From: Alectoria sarmentosa
Taxonomy: Eukaryota > Ascomycota > Lecanoromycetes > Lecanorales > Parmeliaceae
Assembly (NCBI GenBank): GCA_009733775.1
Contig: WOGZ01000272.1
Span: 1 to 44,808, forward strand
Direction: 5' to 3'
DNA: 44,808 bases
Below the pieces are notes generated by a model, which did no database searches, was not told the DNA's origin, and saw nothing but the letters and a program-made list of their open reading frames with translations. How positions within the stretch are numbered: the stretch's first letter is position 1; each line of letters opens with the position of its first letter. Shown piece by piece: positions 12,247 through 20,404 of this stretch. Position numbers and translations under genes: made by a program.

Positions 12247-13917
12247 ATGCCTTCTCTCAAACCATACCAATATCGTCCTGCTACGCCCAACAACGACGAA
12301 CATCCTTCCCCCAATTATGACTCGGGCAATAGCCACAACTCACCAGCAAGCAAATTCTCCATCTGGTCATCGCCCGGATCACCTAAGAGTCGAGCAACAA
12401 CGCCAAGCAATTCTCCAATCCTAATCCCATCCGGGCCTACCTTGCTCCCAAGGATCCGCACTCGAGATCAAGGCCTTGATCAAGACGTCTTCACAAGCAA
12501 GTCACACCGCAGAGCTTTTTCTACTAATTTTAATCCGCCAAACCAACCAGTGCCATCTAGGCCTGGCTTCCAGCGAAGCACGACCAGCCCGCCGCAATGT
12601 TCTTCTGTACTTACTCCTGTTTCGACCACGTCGACCGTGGACACCTGGGCGGAGACCTCTGCGATCAACTCCCCCGTGCCTTTTTCTTCGTCCCTTACCG
12701 GCAGATCTTTGGGCCATGCTAGATCTACTTCCACCCCTGCCGTGGATTTTGCTTCTCTGCGACGATATGGCAATCCAAATTACCGCACTCGTCCTGTCTA
12801 CCTCACCCAAAAATCTCAGTACTCCAACGTGGTGCTGCAAAGTTTGCCTGATTTTGCCTCTCCAGAGTTTTATGTCCCAGCATCAACTGGGTATCGTGAT
12901 CTCACTCCCGAGCTCTGCCTCGATGGGCCGACAACCACCGTAATGGAATACCTGACAGGACCAAACCCAGCAGTGGCAGTGGTTGACAAGGTCTCCATAG
13001 GCCTTGGCCACCATATGCACTGTTGGTGGGACATCCGAAATCTGGAAAATTGGGAAGACTTCAACCTTGACACGATCAAGGCTATTCCCAATTTCTCTCC
13101 CAGCGAAGAAAGCTCCGGCCTTCTCAACGTTCCGATTCCATCTGCGGCTCTCCCAAAGCCCCATGGCAATCAGCCTGTAGTCCAACCCTCCAACGAACGC
13201 GCACTTCAAGACGTCATTACCACATTCTACGCTGCCAAAATCAACGCAGCCCTCAAGACCTGCCAAGGCCACCAACATTACATTACCATAGTTCCACAGC
13301 GCAACAAAGAAGACGGTCCATTCTACCTATCTGCCTATGCCAACGATGAGACCCACGCGCTTGGCCGTGGTCGAATCGTCGGCCTCGTCAAGACTTACAA
13401 CTATTGGAACTCCAGTATGGGCAAAGAAAAGAACAACAAGCAAAACCTCTACCTTTCGGGCCTGTCTCATCTGCATCGACTGATGCGCGAAAGCAACACC
13501 CGCTACGGCTTCATCATCACCGAAATCGAACTCGTGTGCGTGCGCATGGGCACCGAACAAGGCAAACCCTACTTCGGCTTCCTCGAACTCTCCAACGCCA
13601 TCACCCTGAGCGAGCAAACCGGGCTGACACCTTGCCTGGCGCTGTGGTACCTCCACATGCTGGCCGGGGATGCCCCACTGGAGGGCCAATGCGGCTACAG
13701 GATCGACCTCGGACCGCCGCACCCGCCCCCGGGTGGCGGTCCGCTGTCGAGGATGCACGTGCGCAAGCCGGGGCTGCAGGGGCGGGACGCGTGGATGCAG
13801 CGCGTCCAGGAAAGCGAGAGGAGGTCGGCGAGGCGGGCCCGGGGCTGGGCGTTCCCCGAGGATCCCTGGTCGAAAAAGGAGAGGGAGGCGACGAAGGGGG
13901 TTCCGGGCCGGAGGTAG
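12247..13917 (+). CDS. Conserved fungal protein of unknown function
   Basis: Single exon, 556 residues. The first 180 or so are Ser/Pro/Thr-rich and probably disordered (SPASKFSIWSSPGSPKS, repeated SP/TP sites). The folded part starts near PVYLTQKSQYSNVVLQSLPDF and includes GLGHHMHCWWDIRNLENWEDF, a helical middle, FYLSAYANDE, GRIVGLVKTYNYWNSSMG, and LHRLMRESNTRYGFIITEIE followed by LVCVR. PYFGFLELSNAI, then ACLALWYLHML-like residues, come next. It ends in RGWAFPEDPWSKKERE. From memory these blocks recur in many Pezizomycotina hypothetical proteins, some carrying unreliable automatic names. The YGFIITEIELVCVR...YFGFLE pattern resembles a compact alpha/beta core, perhaps PD-(D/E)XK-like, but that is weak inference. 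The last 250 nt are strikingly GC-rich, opening extra frames. Confidence 0.82.
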   Translation: MPSLKPYQYRPATPNNDEHPSPNYDSGNSHNSPASKFSIWSSPGSPKSRATTPSNSPILIPSGPTLLPRIRTRDQGLDQDVFTSKSHRRAFSTNFNPPNQPVPSRPGFQRSTTSPPQCSSVLTPVSTTSTVDTWAETSAINSPVPFSSSLTGRSLGHARSTSTPAVDFASLRRYGNPNYRTRPVYLTQKSQYSNVVLQSLPDFASPEFYVPASTGYRDLTPELCLDGPTTTVMEYLTGPNPAVAVVDKVSIGLGHHMHCWWDIRNLENWEDFNLDTIKAIPNFSPSEESSGLLNVPIPSAALPKPHGNQPVVQPSNERALQDVITTFYAAKINAALKTCQGHQHYITIVPQRNKEDGPFYLSAYANDETHALGRGRIVGLVKTYNYWNSSMGKEKNNKQNLYLSGLSHLHRLMRESNTRYGFIITEIELVCVRMGTEQGKPYFGFLELSNAITLSEQTGLTPCLALWYLHMLAGDAPLEGQCGYRIDLGPPHPPPGGGPLSRMHVRKPGLQGRDAWMQRVQESERRSARRARGWAFPEDPWSKKEREATKGVPGRR

Positions 13918-14862
13918 GAGGGTGCGAGTATTGGATGGGTGTCTGGTCGGGCTGGTCCGGGCTCGGATTGGGAGCTGGTGGTTGATCCGCCCGTTTTACG
14001 ATTTATGAACTTCTTGCTCGCATGCATAGCGGTGGAGTTTGTGGGGGTTTGAAGCGGTTTACTGGGAGGACGGAGGCATGGATCATGCATTCGACTCATT
14101 TTGAAGTCAATTTCCGTGGCATTCGGTTTCATCTACCTTTTTTCAGCCTTTACCTGGCATATCAGATTCGGGGCTTCCAATATGCGGTTTCCCTCGTATC
14201 GAGCATTCACTGGAAGTTCGTCACTAGTGTATCCACATTCTATCAAAATGATGGGCATTTCTTTGCCAATCAGATGTCAAAATCTTGCTTCTGTTTGAGA
14301 GCCACTCTGTCCTTTTTACATATAACCATCATCTATACATCTTATCATACATAAATCATACATATGATTTATGTCTTCTTCCCTCTAGTAATTTTTTTTT
14401 TTTTTTTGGATCCATTGATGGTTAAGGATCCTCTCTCGGTCTTTAAATAACGAATATCGTCAATTGTGAAACGCCAAAAGAAACATTCACGTCGAAAACA
14501 TTGCAATGCAATCAAGCCCATAACCTTTGACACCCTCATTCGAAGGAACGTGATTGGAATACCAAAGTCTGAATTGTGTTCTAGGAGCTTGTCATGGAAG
14601 GAACGTCTCACTGTCAGCTTACTACATCAAGGCAGGTCTCGTGGGAATTATCAATGTCAAACCGATCAGAAGATCCGAAGGAAGGTCCTAACCCGCGTTT
14701 CATCAGAGAAAATAAGACCAAATGCTCTGTTATGCATATCAACGTTTATGGAAAGCCAAAATAATTGAATGTTATGCATGGGAAAGCTATTCAACGTCGG
14801 TTGTCAAGAAAGCATCCCTGGTATATATAAATCACAAACCCCTTACCAACGTCACACTGGCA
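13918..14862. other. Intergenic spacer with a hairpin and poly-T tract
   Basis: This is the 3' flank of the unknown-function gene. It includes a perfect inverted repeat at 14350-14373, a run of about 18 T at 14391-14408, and a TATATAA element at 14823-14829. The open frames look non-coding. Confidence 0.5.
14350..14373. repeat. Perfect 11-bp inverted repeat (24-nt hairpin)
   Basis: CATAAATCATA, a 2-nt spacer CA, then TATGATTTATG: eleven perfect pairs. A long T tract lies about 17 nt further on. It is 430 nt beyond the stop at 13917, so it could sit in or after the 3' UTR. Being AT-rich, chance formation is possible. Confidence 0.7.
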
Positions 14863-14951
14863 AATACTGCATGGTGCAAGCGAGCGGCCGGAGACCTCGT
14901 CCGGGTGCTAATAGTTGTATGACTCGGTTCGAACCCGGGCAGTCTTTTTTT
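14863..14951 (+). ncRNA. tRNA-like RNA polymerase III unit (possible degenerate tRNA or tRNA-derived RNA)
   Basis: TGGTGCAAGCG (14872-14882) fits the A-box consensus TRGYNNARNNG, and GGTTCGAACCC (14926-14936) fits the B box at normal spacing. TTTTTTT at 14945-14951 fits a Pol III terminator. A T-arm forms (CTCGG/CCGGG around TTCGAAC). A five-pair stem CCGGA/TCCGG encloses a 7-nt loop GACCTCG where the anticodon arm should be. An acceptor stem of 6 of 7 pairs can be drawn (14863-14869 with 14940-14946). The region between these arms (18 nt) would be a long variable arm, as in tRNA-Leu or -Ser. Against a working tRNA, position 33 would be A instead of T, and no good D-stem forms. A tRNA relic or another small Pol III RNA is more likely. 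Confidence 0.45.
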
Positions 14952-14999
14952 CTCTCTAAAACCTCTCTTGGGAATTGGTTCAGGGAAGCTGTGGGTAGT

Positions 15000-15438
15000 A
15001 TGAGAACGGCGACGATTGTGGGGGTTTTCGTTGCCGCAACAGCAGCGGCGATGGCCTTTGATGCGTGCGGCAACACCTCAGCGTGTTTATGGATACCGAT
15101 ACTCTATGGATACCGATACTCTATGGATACCGATACTCTATGGCAACAGTCATTGTGCAAGCTGTCAAAGGGGGGAACCCCCCACCTGGTCTGCCATCAC
15201 AGATCCCCAAACGCCGGCTGTCATCATTCCGCTGCCCCTCGATGACGGTGGAGAAGTGTATGGAGTCGCGGACGAATGCTATGATAATCAGGAACCTGAT
15301 GTTGAAGGTCGCAGTGAAGATGGCTTGATGGTGGAGACAGTCTTCATGTGCGACACGCGCTGTTATCACTGCGCCTCTTCGGTTGAGGCCCTGAAGGGTC
15401 ATAAACTGGAAAGAGACAAGACTGACTTACTCATGTGA
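15000..15438 (+). CDS. Possible small secreted Cys-containing protein (two exons)
   Basis: The ATG at 15000 opens a textbook signal peptide (MRTATIVGVFVAATAAAMA, then FDACGNTSA). Proposed exons 15000-15084 and 15203-15438 (donor GTTTAT, acceptor TCACAG, phase 1) give 106 residues. Exon 2 encodes an acidic region (LPLDDGGEVYGVADECYDNQ) and a Cys group (MCDTRCYHCASS), for five Cys in total. The intron would contain the 17-nt minisatellite. Without splicing the frame runs to 15245 through the repeat (81 residues). The donor is poor and I recognise no family, so this is a hypothesis resting on the signal peptide, the phase match and the Cys pattern. A TATATAA lies 170 bp upstream. Confidence 0.33.
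15089..15139. repeat. 17-nt minisatellite, three perfect copies
   Basis: The unit ATGGATACCGATACTCT occurs at 15089-15105, 15106-15122 and 15123-15139, followed by a partial ATGG. Since 17 is not a multiple of three, each copy shifts the frame, and the same peptides (MDTDTLW, IPILYG, YRYS) appear in all three frames. Confidence 0.9.
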
Positions 15439-16185
15439 AAATGACCCGGCTGACGCGCCGGCGTGTATGATAACGATGCTTTTCAAGTTGATTACCGGCA
15501 TGTGTTCTTAAGTATGGCGAATATATACATGTGCGCACCACTTCCGCAAAATGTTGACTTCGACACCGCTGACAGCAATGCCCTTCTCTTCTCGAAACGT
15601 CTTCTTCGCAGTTCAGGCAAAATCTGAGGCTTCCATCTCATGTCTTTGCCAACTTGCCAGGACGAAAGACGTTTTAGAATCACAACCCTTCTACCCGCTA
15701 GACGCTCATTGAGTCACAGAAAGCCAGGCAGCAATACACCCCCGCATCCTCACCGTCCAATAAGACATCGAGGTTACAATTGACTTTCTCTCCGGATAGC
15801 CGCCAACGCGATTTGTGGCGCTCAAACCCAGGTGTCGTGGATTGGAGGGTGAGATCCATTGCTCTACATCTGCCACCCTGTCCACGGCGTCTTGATACTC
15901 GACTCCAGATCCACGAGACGGTAACTTCCGCCGCGGGAAAGGAGTGGCAGGGGGTTCAGTGCACGTCAGCCTGCGGCTCGCTTCACTCTACGGCAGCGGT
16001 AGGTAGGATATGAGGGCCGCCTGTCAGGCAGCTCGATCGGACTGAAGGGGCTGGTTTCATGGTGGCGAACAGGGCTGGTTCCTGAAACCGCCAAGACGAC
16101 GGAGGTGGAGCTGTAGCAAAATTGTCTGCATGTCCTTGGAGCACTGGGGTTTCAAAAGGTGCCATTTTTAGGCGAGATTCCATCA
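15439..16185. other. Intergenic spacer, no gene seen
   Basis: It separates the putative small secreted protein from the convergent UBP16-like gene. The open frames are short and featureless. No repeats or RNA genes were noticed. Confidence 0.5.
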
Positions 16186-18087
16186 TCAGCGTCTTTGGAT
16201 ATCTTCCTTCTCCATCTCGTAGAAAAGCATATACACTTCCTTCTGCATCGACAGTACTTCGCTAGTTTTACACTCTTTGATTTTGTCATCGCTGATGCGC
16301 CACCAGCGATCGACAGGACGTTTCTTGCGTTTGAATCGGCTAACATCCGCCACCGAAGATCTGGAAGTGGTTGCTGTGGTAGGTCTAGACTTTGGTTCTT
16401 GGTTCAGAAGGCGGTCTTTCACATAGTCGATTCCTGTTGGAGGCAGTTTGGGGGCTATTGACACGTCCGAATCTTTGTGGGCGTGCGTCCCATTCGTTGA
16501 TCCCGATGACGGTCGTGTGGAGGGTGGTGTTTGCGAATTCGAAGAGGGTGAGGCAGACGATGAAGATGTCCGCCCCGTGATATCTGGACTTGAATTTGAA
16601 ACATTCGCCTCCTGAGATAGATTCGGCGATTCTGCAGATACCTGTGGAATTGGTAATGTCGACCCAGATTGGTTAGGAGTTGCGCGGTATGGACCACACG
16701 CGTTGTCCAAATGTGGCGTCGAGTAGGGAGCATATAGATGCTGTCTTCGGAACGTCTCGTAGTGGCCGCTGTTGTGAGTGCCTTTGTGAGTGACCATGCC
16801 TAGGAGCTTGTAGTTTCTTCGATTCAATAATCCGCCTACGGGCAATTTCTCTGGAAATGTCACTTTGGCTAAATTCTTGGTTGAGCTGCTGCGTGGATCG
16901 AAGACAGATCTCGACAAATGCACGACGAGAACTTTGGGGAAAGTAGTGATTTCGATGTGACGGGCTATCCTTCGTTTAGGCGCTAGCCTTGTGTCTGGTA
17001 ACTCGACGCCTTCTGGTGCTTTCTCTGGATCCTCGTCCAATGCTTTCTGTAGTTTCTCTATCGACGTATGTATTGTTGCTTTCCGCTCTTCAGACCTTGC
17101 ACGCTCAAATTCTTTGGAGTGGACTTCCATCGCATGTTCCAGGCGGCATTTGTCACACTTATAGTCGTCGATGTATTCCGTTTTGAAATGAGCATCAAAA
17201 CACTCGTTGAGCGTTGTCGAGCTCTTCTGTGGTACCATAAGGTTGAGCATGACAAAGCTTGTGGGGCTCGCTTTGGGTACGAAGTGGCAGAATTGGCACT
17301 CCGTACGCGCTTCCGTCTGACCTTCAAGTGGGAAGCCGTCCTCTTCTTCTACTAGAGAATCCAACTCGTTTGGATTCACAGGCTCCTTGGTCGATGGCGC
17401 ATTTTTTGGGCCATGATCAGCCTTATTGTCCATACCCTGGTCCAGAGTGGGGGCTTCCTGTGGTGGGGATGCTTCCGTCGAAGTCAATTCCACATTCGAG
17501 ACAATGCCATTTTGGGCAGTCCTTGCCCTTTTCCTGGCTTCTCGACCAGCTTGATATTCCTCTGACAGCCTCTCTGCCACAATCTGCAGCAACTCCTGCG
17601 CATCTTGCTGTGACTTGCTTATCCTTGTTCCAAACGCATGTTCTAAAACTCCAATGAAGTACGCGGCGGAAATCGTCTTCTTGTAGATTGGCCGCTCGTT
17701 CAAACGATCAATCATGTTCTTCAGTCCCAATGTGACTTCGCCACTCTGTAAGCTAGCCAGCTTTCTTCCATCCACCTCTTTTCCATTGCTGTCCACCAGA
17801 GGTACGTCAGCGTAGACTGGGGGACCTCCCAGCTCCCTCCGGTGTATTTCCCGTATCAAGTAAAGTCGTAATTCGCCGAGACCAGCTAGGGACTGAAGGA
17901 TGGAATTGATGAAACAGTCGTTGGCTGGATTGAACAAGCCTACGATGCCCTTCTTGCGGGTACTCGCTGAGCTTGTCGATGAGTCGCCATCGATGAGGTA
18001 GTTGGGGTTGAAGAAGTAGACAAGAGCGACTGCGGCGAGTGAGGCGCTCGCAGCGTAGGTGAGGACGGTGAGTGGTCTGTCGGGCAT
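16186..18087 (-). CDS. UBP16: Ubiquitin C-terminal hydrolase, membrane-anchored (Ubp16-like)
   Basis: A USP/UCH cysteine protease that removes ubiquitin. Its architecture matches yeast Ubp16, anchored in the mitochondrial outer membrane. Single exon, 633 residues. A hydrophobic helix at about residues 8-26 (VLTYAASASLAAVALVYFF) supplies the anchor. The Cys box is GLFNPANDCFINSILQSL (catalytic Cys58), followed by the QQDAQELL block. A zinc ribbon is suggested by CQFC and CDKC pairs. The His box is GTHNSGHYETF (His442). A Ser/Pro/Thr-rich insertion of about 110 residues separates it from the closing block RWWRISDDKIKE, which normally follows closely. YMLFYEM ends the fold. The gene is divergent from the bL9m gene. 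Confidence 0.9.
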   Translation of the reverse strand: MPDRPLTVLTYAASASLAAVALVYFFNPNYLIDGDSSTSSASTRKKGIVGLFNPANDCFINSILQSLAGLGELRLYLIREIHRRELGGPPVYADVPLVDSNGKEVDGRKLASLQSGEVTLGLKNMIDRLNERPIYKKTISAAYFIGVLEHAFGTRISKSQQDAQELLQIVAERLSEEYQAGREARKRARTAQNGIVSNVELTSTEASPPQEAPTLDQGMDNKADHGPKNAPSTKEPVNPNELDSLVEEEDGFPLEGQTEARTECQFCHFVPKASPTSFVMLNLMVPQKSSTTLNECFDAHFKTEYIDDYKCDKCRLEHAMEVHSKEFERARSEERKATIHTSIEKLQKALDEDPEKAPEGVELPDTRLAPKRRIARHIEITTFPKVLVVHLSRSVFDPRSSSTKNLAKVTFPEKLPVGGLLNRRNYKLLGMVTHKGTHNSGHYETFRRQHLYAPYSTPHLDNACGPYRATPNQSGSTLPIPQVSAESPNLSQEANVSNSSPDITGRTSSSSASPSSNSQTPPSTRPSSGSTNGTHAHKDSDVSIAPKLPPTGIDYVKDRLLNQEPKSRPTTATTSRSSVADVSRFKRKKRPVDRWWRISDDKIKECKTSEVLSMQKEVYMLFYEMEKEDIQRR

Positions 18088-18536
18088 CTTGTATGTTATC
18101 GCTTCGCCATTGCTGGAAAGTCTGACCGGAGGCTTCTTTCAGAGGACGGCCTTTCGTGAACTATGAATAAGCGGCGTCTGAAGGTTCTTTATGCCGGCGG
18201 TCAAACACAGGGCCGGGTAAAGGGTAGACGGAGCGAGAATAATCTCCAACAGAGTGGGGGTTGCCTGTTGAGGGTGGCGTCATCTGGCGACGGCAAAGAC
18301 CTTTCCAGCTTTGGTTTTGCTGTTGCTGTTGCCTGCTTCTTATGTTGCGATTGGATGCAATTGTGTGTTTGCAATTGCCTGCAAATTCACGAAAATGGAA
18401 GGTTGAGTTGCTGCTAGCGACATTGTTCCTCCCCGCACGCCGCATCTCACATTCGTAGGGCTGATCAGGGCTGGCCGATTTTCATATTCCGAGAGCCAAA
18501 GCTGTTGCATTCCGTTCGCACTTATTGAGTTCAATC
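18088..18536. promoter_or_regulatory. Bidirectional promoter region, UBP16 / bL9m
   Basis: 449 bp lie between two divergent start codons of genes whose products both serve mitochondria. It contains a CAGCAGC/GTTGCTGTTGCT-like low-complexity patch near 18313-18335. No core element stands out. Co-regulation is only inferred from position. Confidence 0.5.
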
Positions 18537-19526
18537 ATGGCTGCACTTTCAACTTCCGCCAGGTCTACCTTATGCACAACTTGCATACGGCGGATAGCGG
18601 GAGACGACATATCGCACTTATGGTTGCCTTTTCACCGGCAAATGCGAGGGAAGAAGAAGTCCGCGAAAGGACCGACTACAATCAATGTGAAGCTGTTGGA
18701 GGATATAGAGGGCTTTGGGCAGAAGGGTAAAGCACACTGTGGCTGTAGTATTCAATGTTTGGGCTGATATTCCTGGTCACAGGCTCCATCTGCCCTGTTG
18801 AGCCGGGTCGTATGCGAAACACTTGGTTTCCGAGACAAAAAGCAGAATATATGACGGCATCTACGTTACACGGTCTAAAGCCACAAAGCCTTGTAGCTGA
18901 GAGAGATTTCAATTTCGGCATCAAGTCGAAGGAGGAACCAGATCCAAAGAAGAAGGCGCCGGAGAAGGAGGGAGTGGCTGAGGTTCAGACAAAGCTCTTG
19001 CCAGTACGTGTTCCCTGCTCTTGCTTTGGGCCATTGCGGAGACTGACAATGAATGCAGCCACAACGAGCTTCAGAAATCATAGAGGCGTCCTTGCCCCCG
19101 ATTCTCATATTCTACAGGACCCCAATAAGCGCCCCCGAGCCGGAAGCTTTTGTTCAAGAACCGCCTAGCCGATCAAGAAGAGCCACCAGCTCAGCAGCAG
19201 CAGAACTTGAGGCAGCGTCAGAACCACTCCCGAAGCCCCCAAAGCCTCAATTGGTCACTATATTCGGATCTGTTTCCACCGCAGACATGGCAGAGTCGAT
19301 AAAGGCAGTCCTGGCTGAGACGACGGAAGGAAGAAGGGTTGTGGTTGGGGCAGAAGATATAACGATTGTTCAAGACGCGGATGATGACTTTGGGCAACGA
19401 GACAAAGGCATCGAGGGAGATAGGCTGAAGGCATTGGGCGACTTTCAAGTGGAACTACGGGTCAAGGGTGGAGAGGCAGTGGTCAGGACCGTGAGTGTAA
19501 AAGCACAGGAGGCCAGCCAGGCATAG
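18537..19526 (+). CDS. MRPL50: Mitochondrial large ribosomal subunit protein bL9m
   Basis: Exons are 18537-18726, 18783-19003 and 19059-19526; phases agree and give 292 residues. Residues about 40-80 carry the bL9 N-terminal fold: INVKLLEDIEGFGQKG, then (across intron 1) SICPVEPGRMRNTWFPRQKA, matching the bacterial L9 pattern VxLLxxVxxLGxKGxxVxVxxGYxRNxLxPxxxA. The first 35 residues, with STSARSTLCTTCIRRIAG, look like a mitochondrial targeting sequence. The C-terminal part (VTIFGSVSTADMAESIKAVL, then FQVELRVKGGEAVVRTVSV) resembles the second L9 domain. A Lys/Glu/Pro-rich linker joins the two. The start is the ATG at 18537; the TTG four codons upstream is unlikely. The protein is longer than bacterial L9 (about 150), as usual for fungal mitoribosomal proteins. 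Confidence 0.9.
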
Positions 19527-20404
19527 CTATTTATCATTGACGTGATAGCTGAGCGCCCGTTTGTTAACGTCCATTTAACCAGGCCTGGAATCCTCTTCCC
19601 CAGAGGGTGTCTATGCCTTTCGGCTCCCCCAATGTGTCAGAAGATACTGGAGGCCACTTCCAAAGGTACGAAGCCGGTGCATGTTATAGTGAAAGAGAAC
19701 GTTCATCACATTGGTCAGCTTCGAGGGTCGTGTGACCAGCAGAGACAGAACATATGGGGCTTTGCGCCAAGAGAGTTGTAGAAGTAGGTAGCTCGATTCT
19801 GTATGCGTGCAGTCCTCTGCAGCGTTTGCAACTCTTCACTCTTGATGAGGATGCCCATGATGCATAGCGCGTCCCCAATTCGTATTCATTCAAGTACTTT
19901 ACGGAAAAGTACTAACGGGCTCCTCCGACGATGGTATTAAAAATGGGAAAGATATTTATAGCACAAGCTATCAGCACTATCTGAAGCTGCAAGGTACGAG
20001 GGGTACTACATATTACAAGGGTCTGATTTTTAGCTTCCAACTGTCCAACAGTGAGTGTAAAATCCTTATACTCCGTACTGTAGAATAATAAAACCATCAA
20101 TCTTTTCGCTTAACCATTATCATCACTCTACACATGACCTTCCTTGCTGGAAATCTGCTTTGACAGCTTCCATCCATTGCATTCGTTCCCGAGCCTGTTT
20201 TCCAATTCTATACTTTAGCAACCAAGCCGTTGCCAAGATCCAACACGGCACTTCATCAGAGCTATTACCGCTCTCAAACGGTCTGACAGCTTCCATGTCT
20301 TGCTCGAGCTTCAACTTCAATTGACCTGACCATTGTGTCTGACTTACTTCTCCACCTTCCATACCAAACGAGTCTGTTCACAGTCAAACCTTCCCGCGAC
20401 AACC
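19527..20404. other. Intergenic spacer and leader of the channel gene
   Basis: No gene is supported. From about 20,140 to the start at 20405 the DNA is CT- and CA-rich, typical of a fungal 5' leader. The ORFs have no recognisable content. Confidence 0.5.

Noticed and set aside
13327..14008. Extra frames (112-193 codons) over the 3' end of the unknown-function gene
   Set aside because: Same cause, GC-rich coding DNA; the main frame has the conserved blocks.
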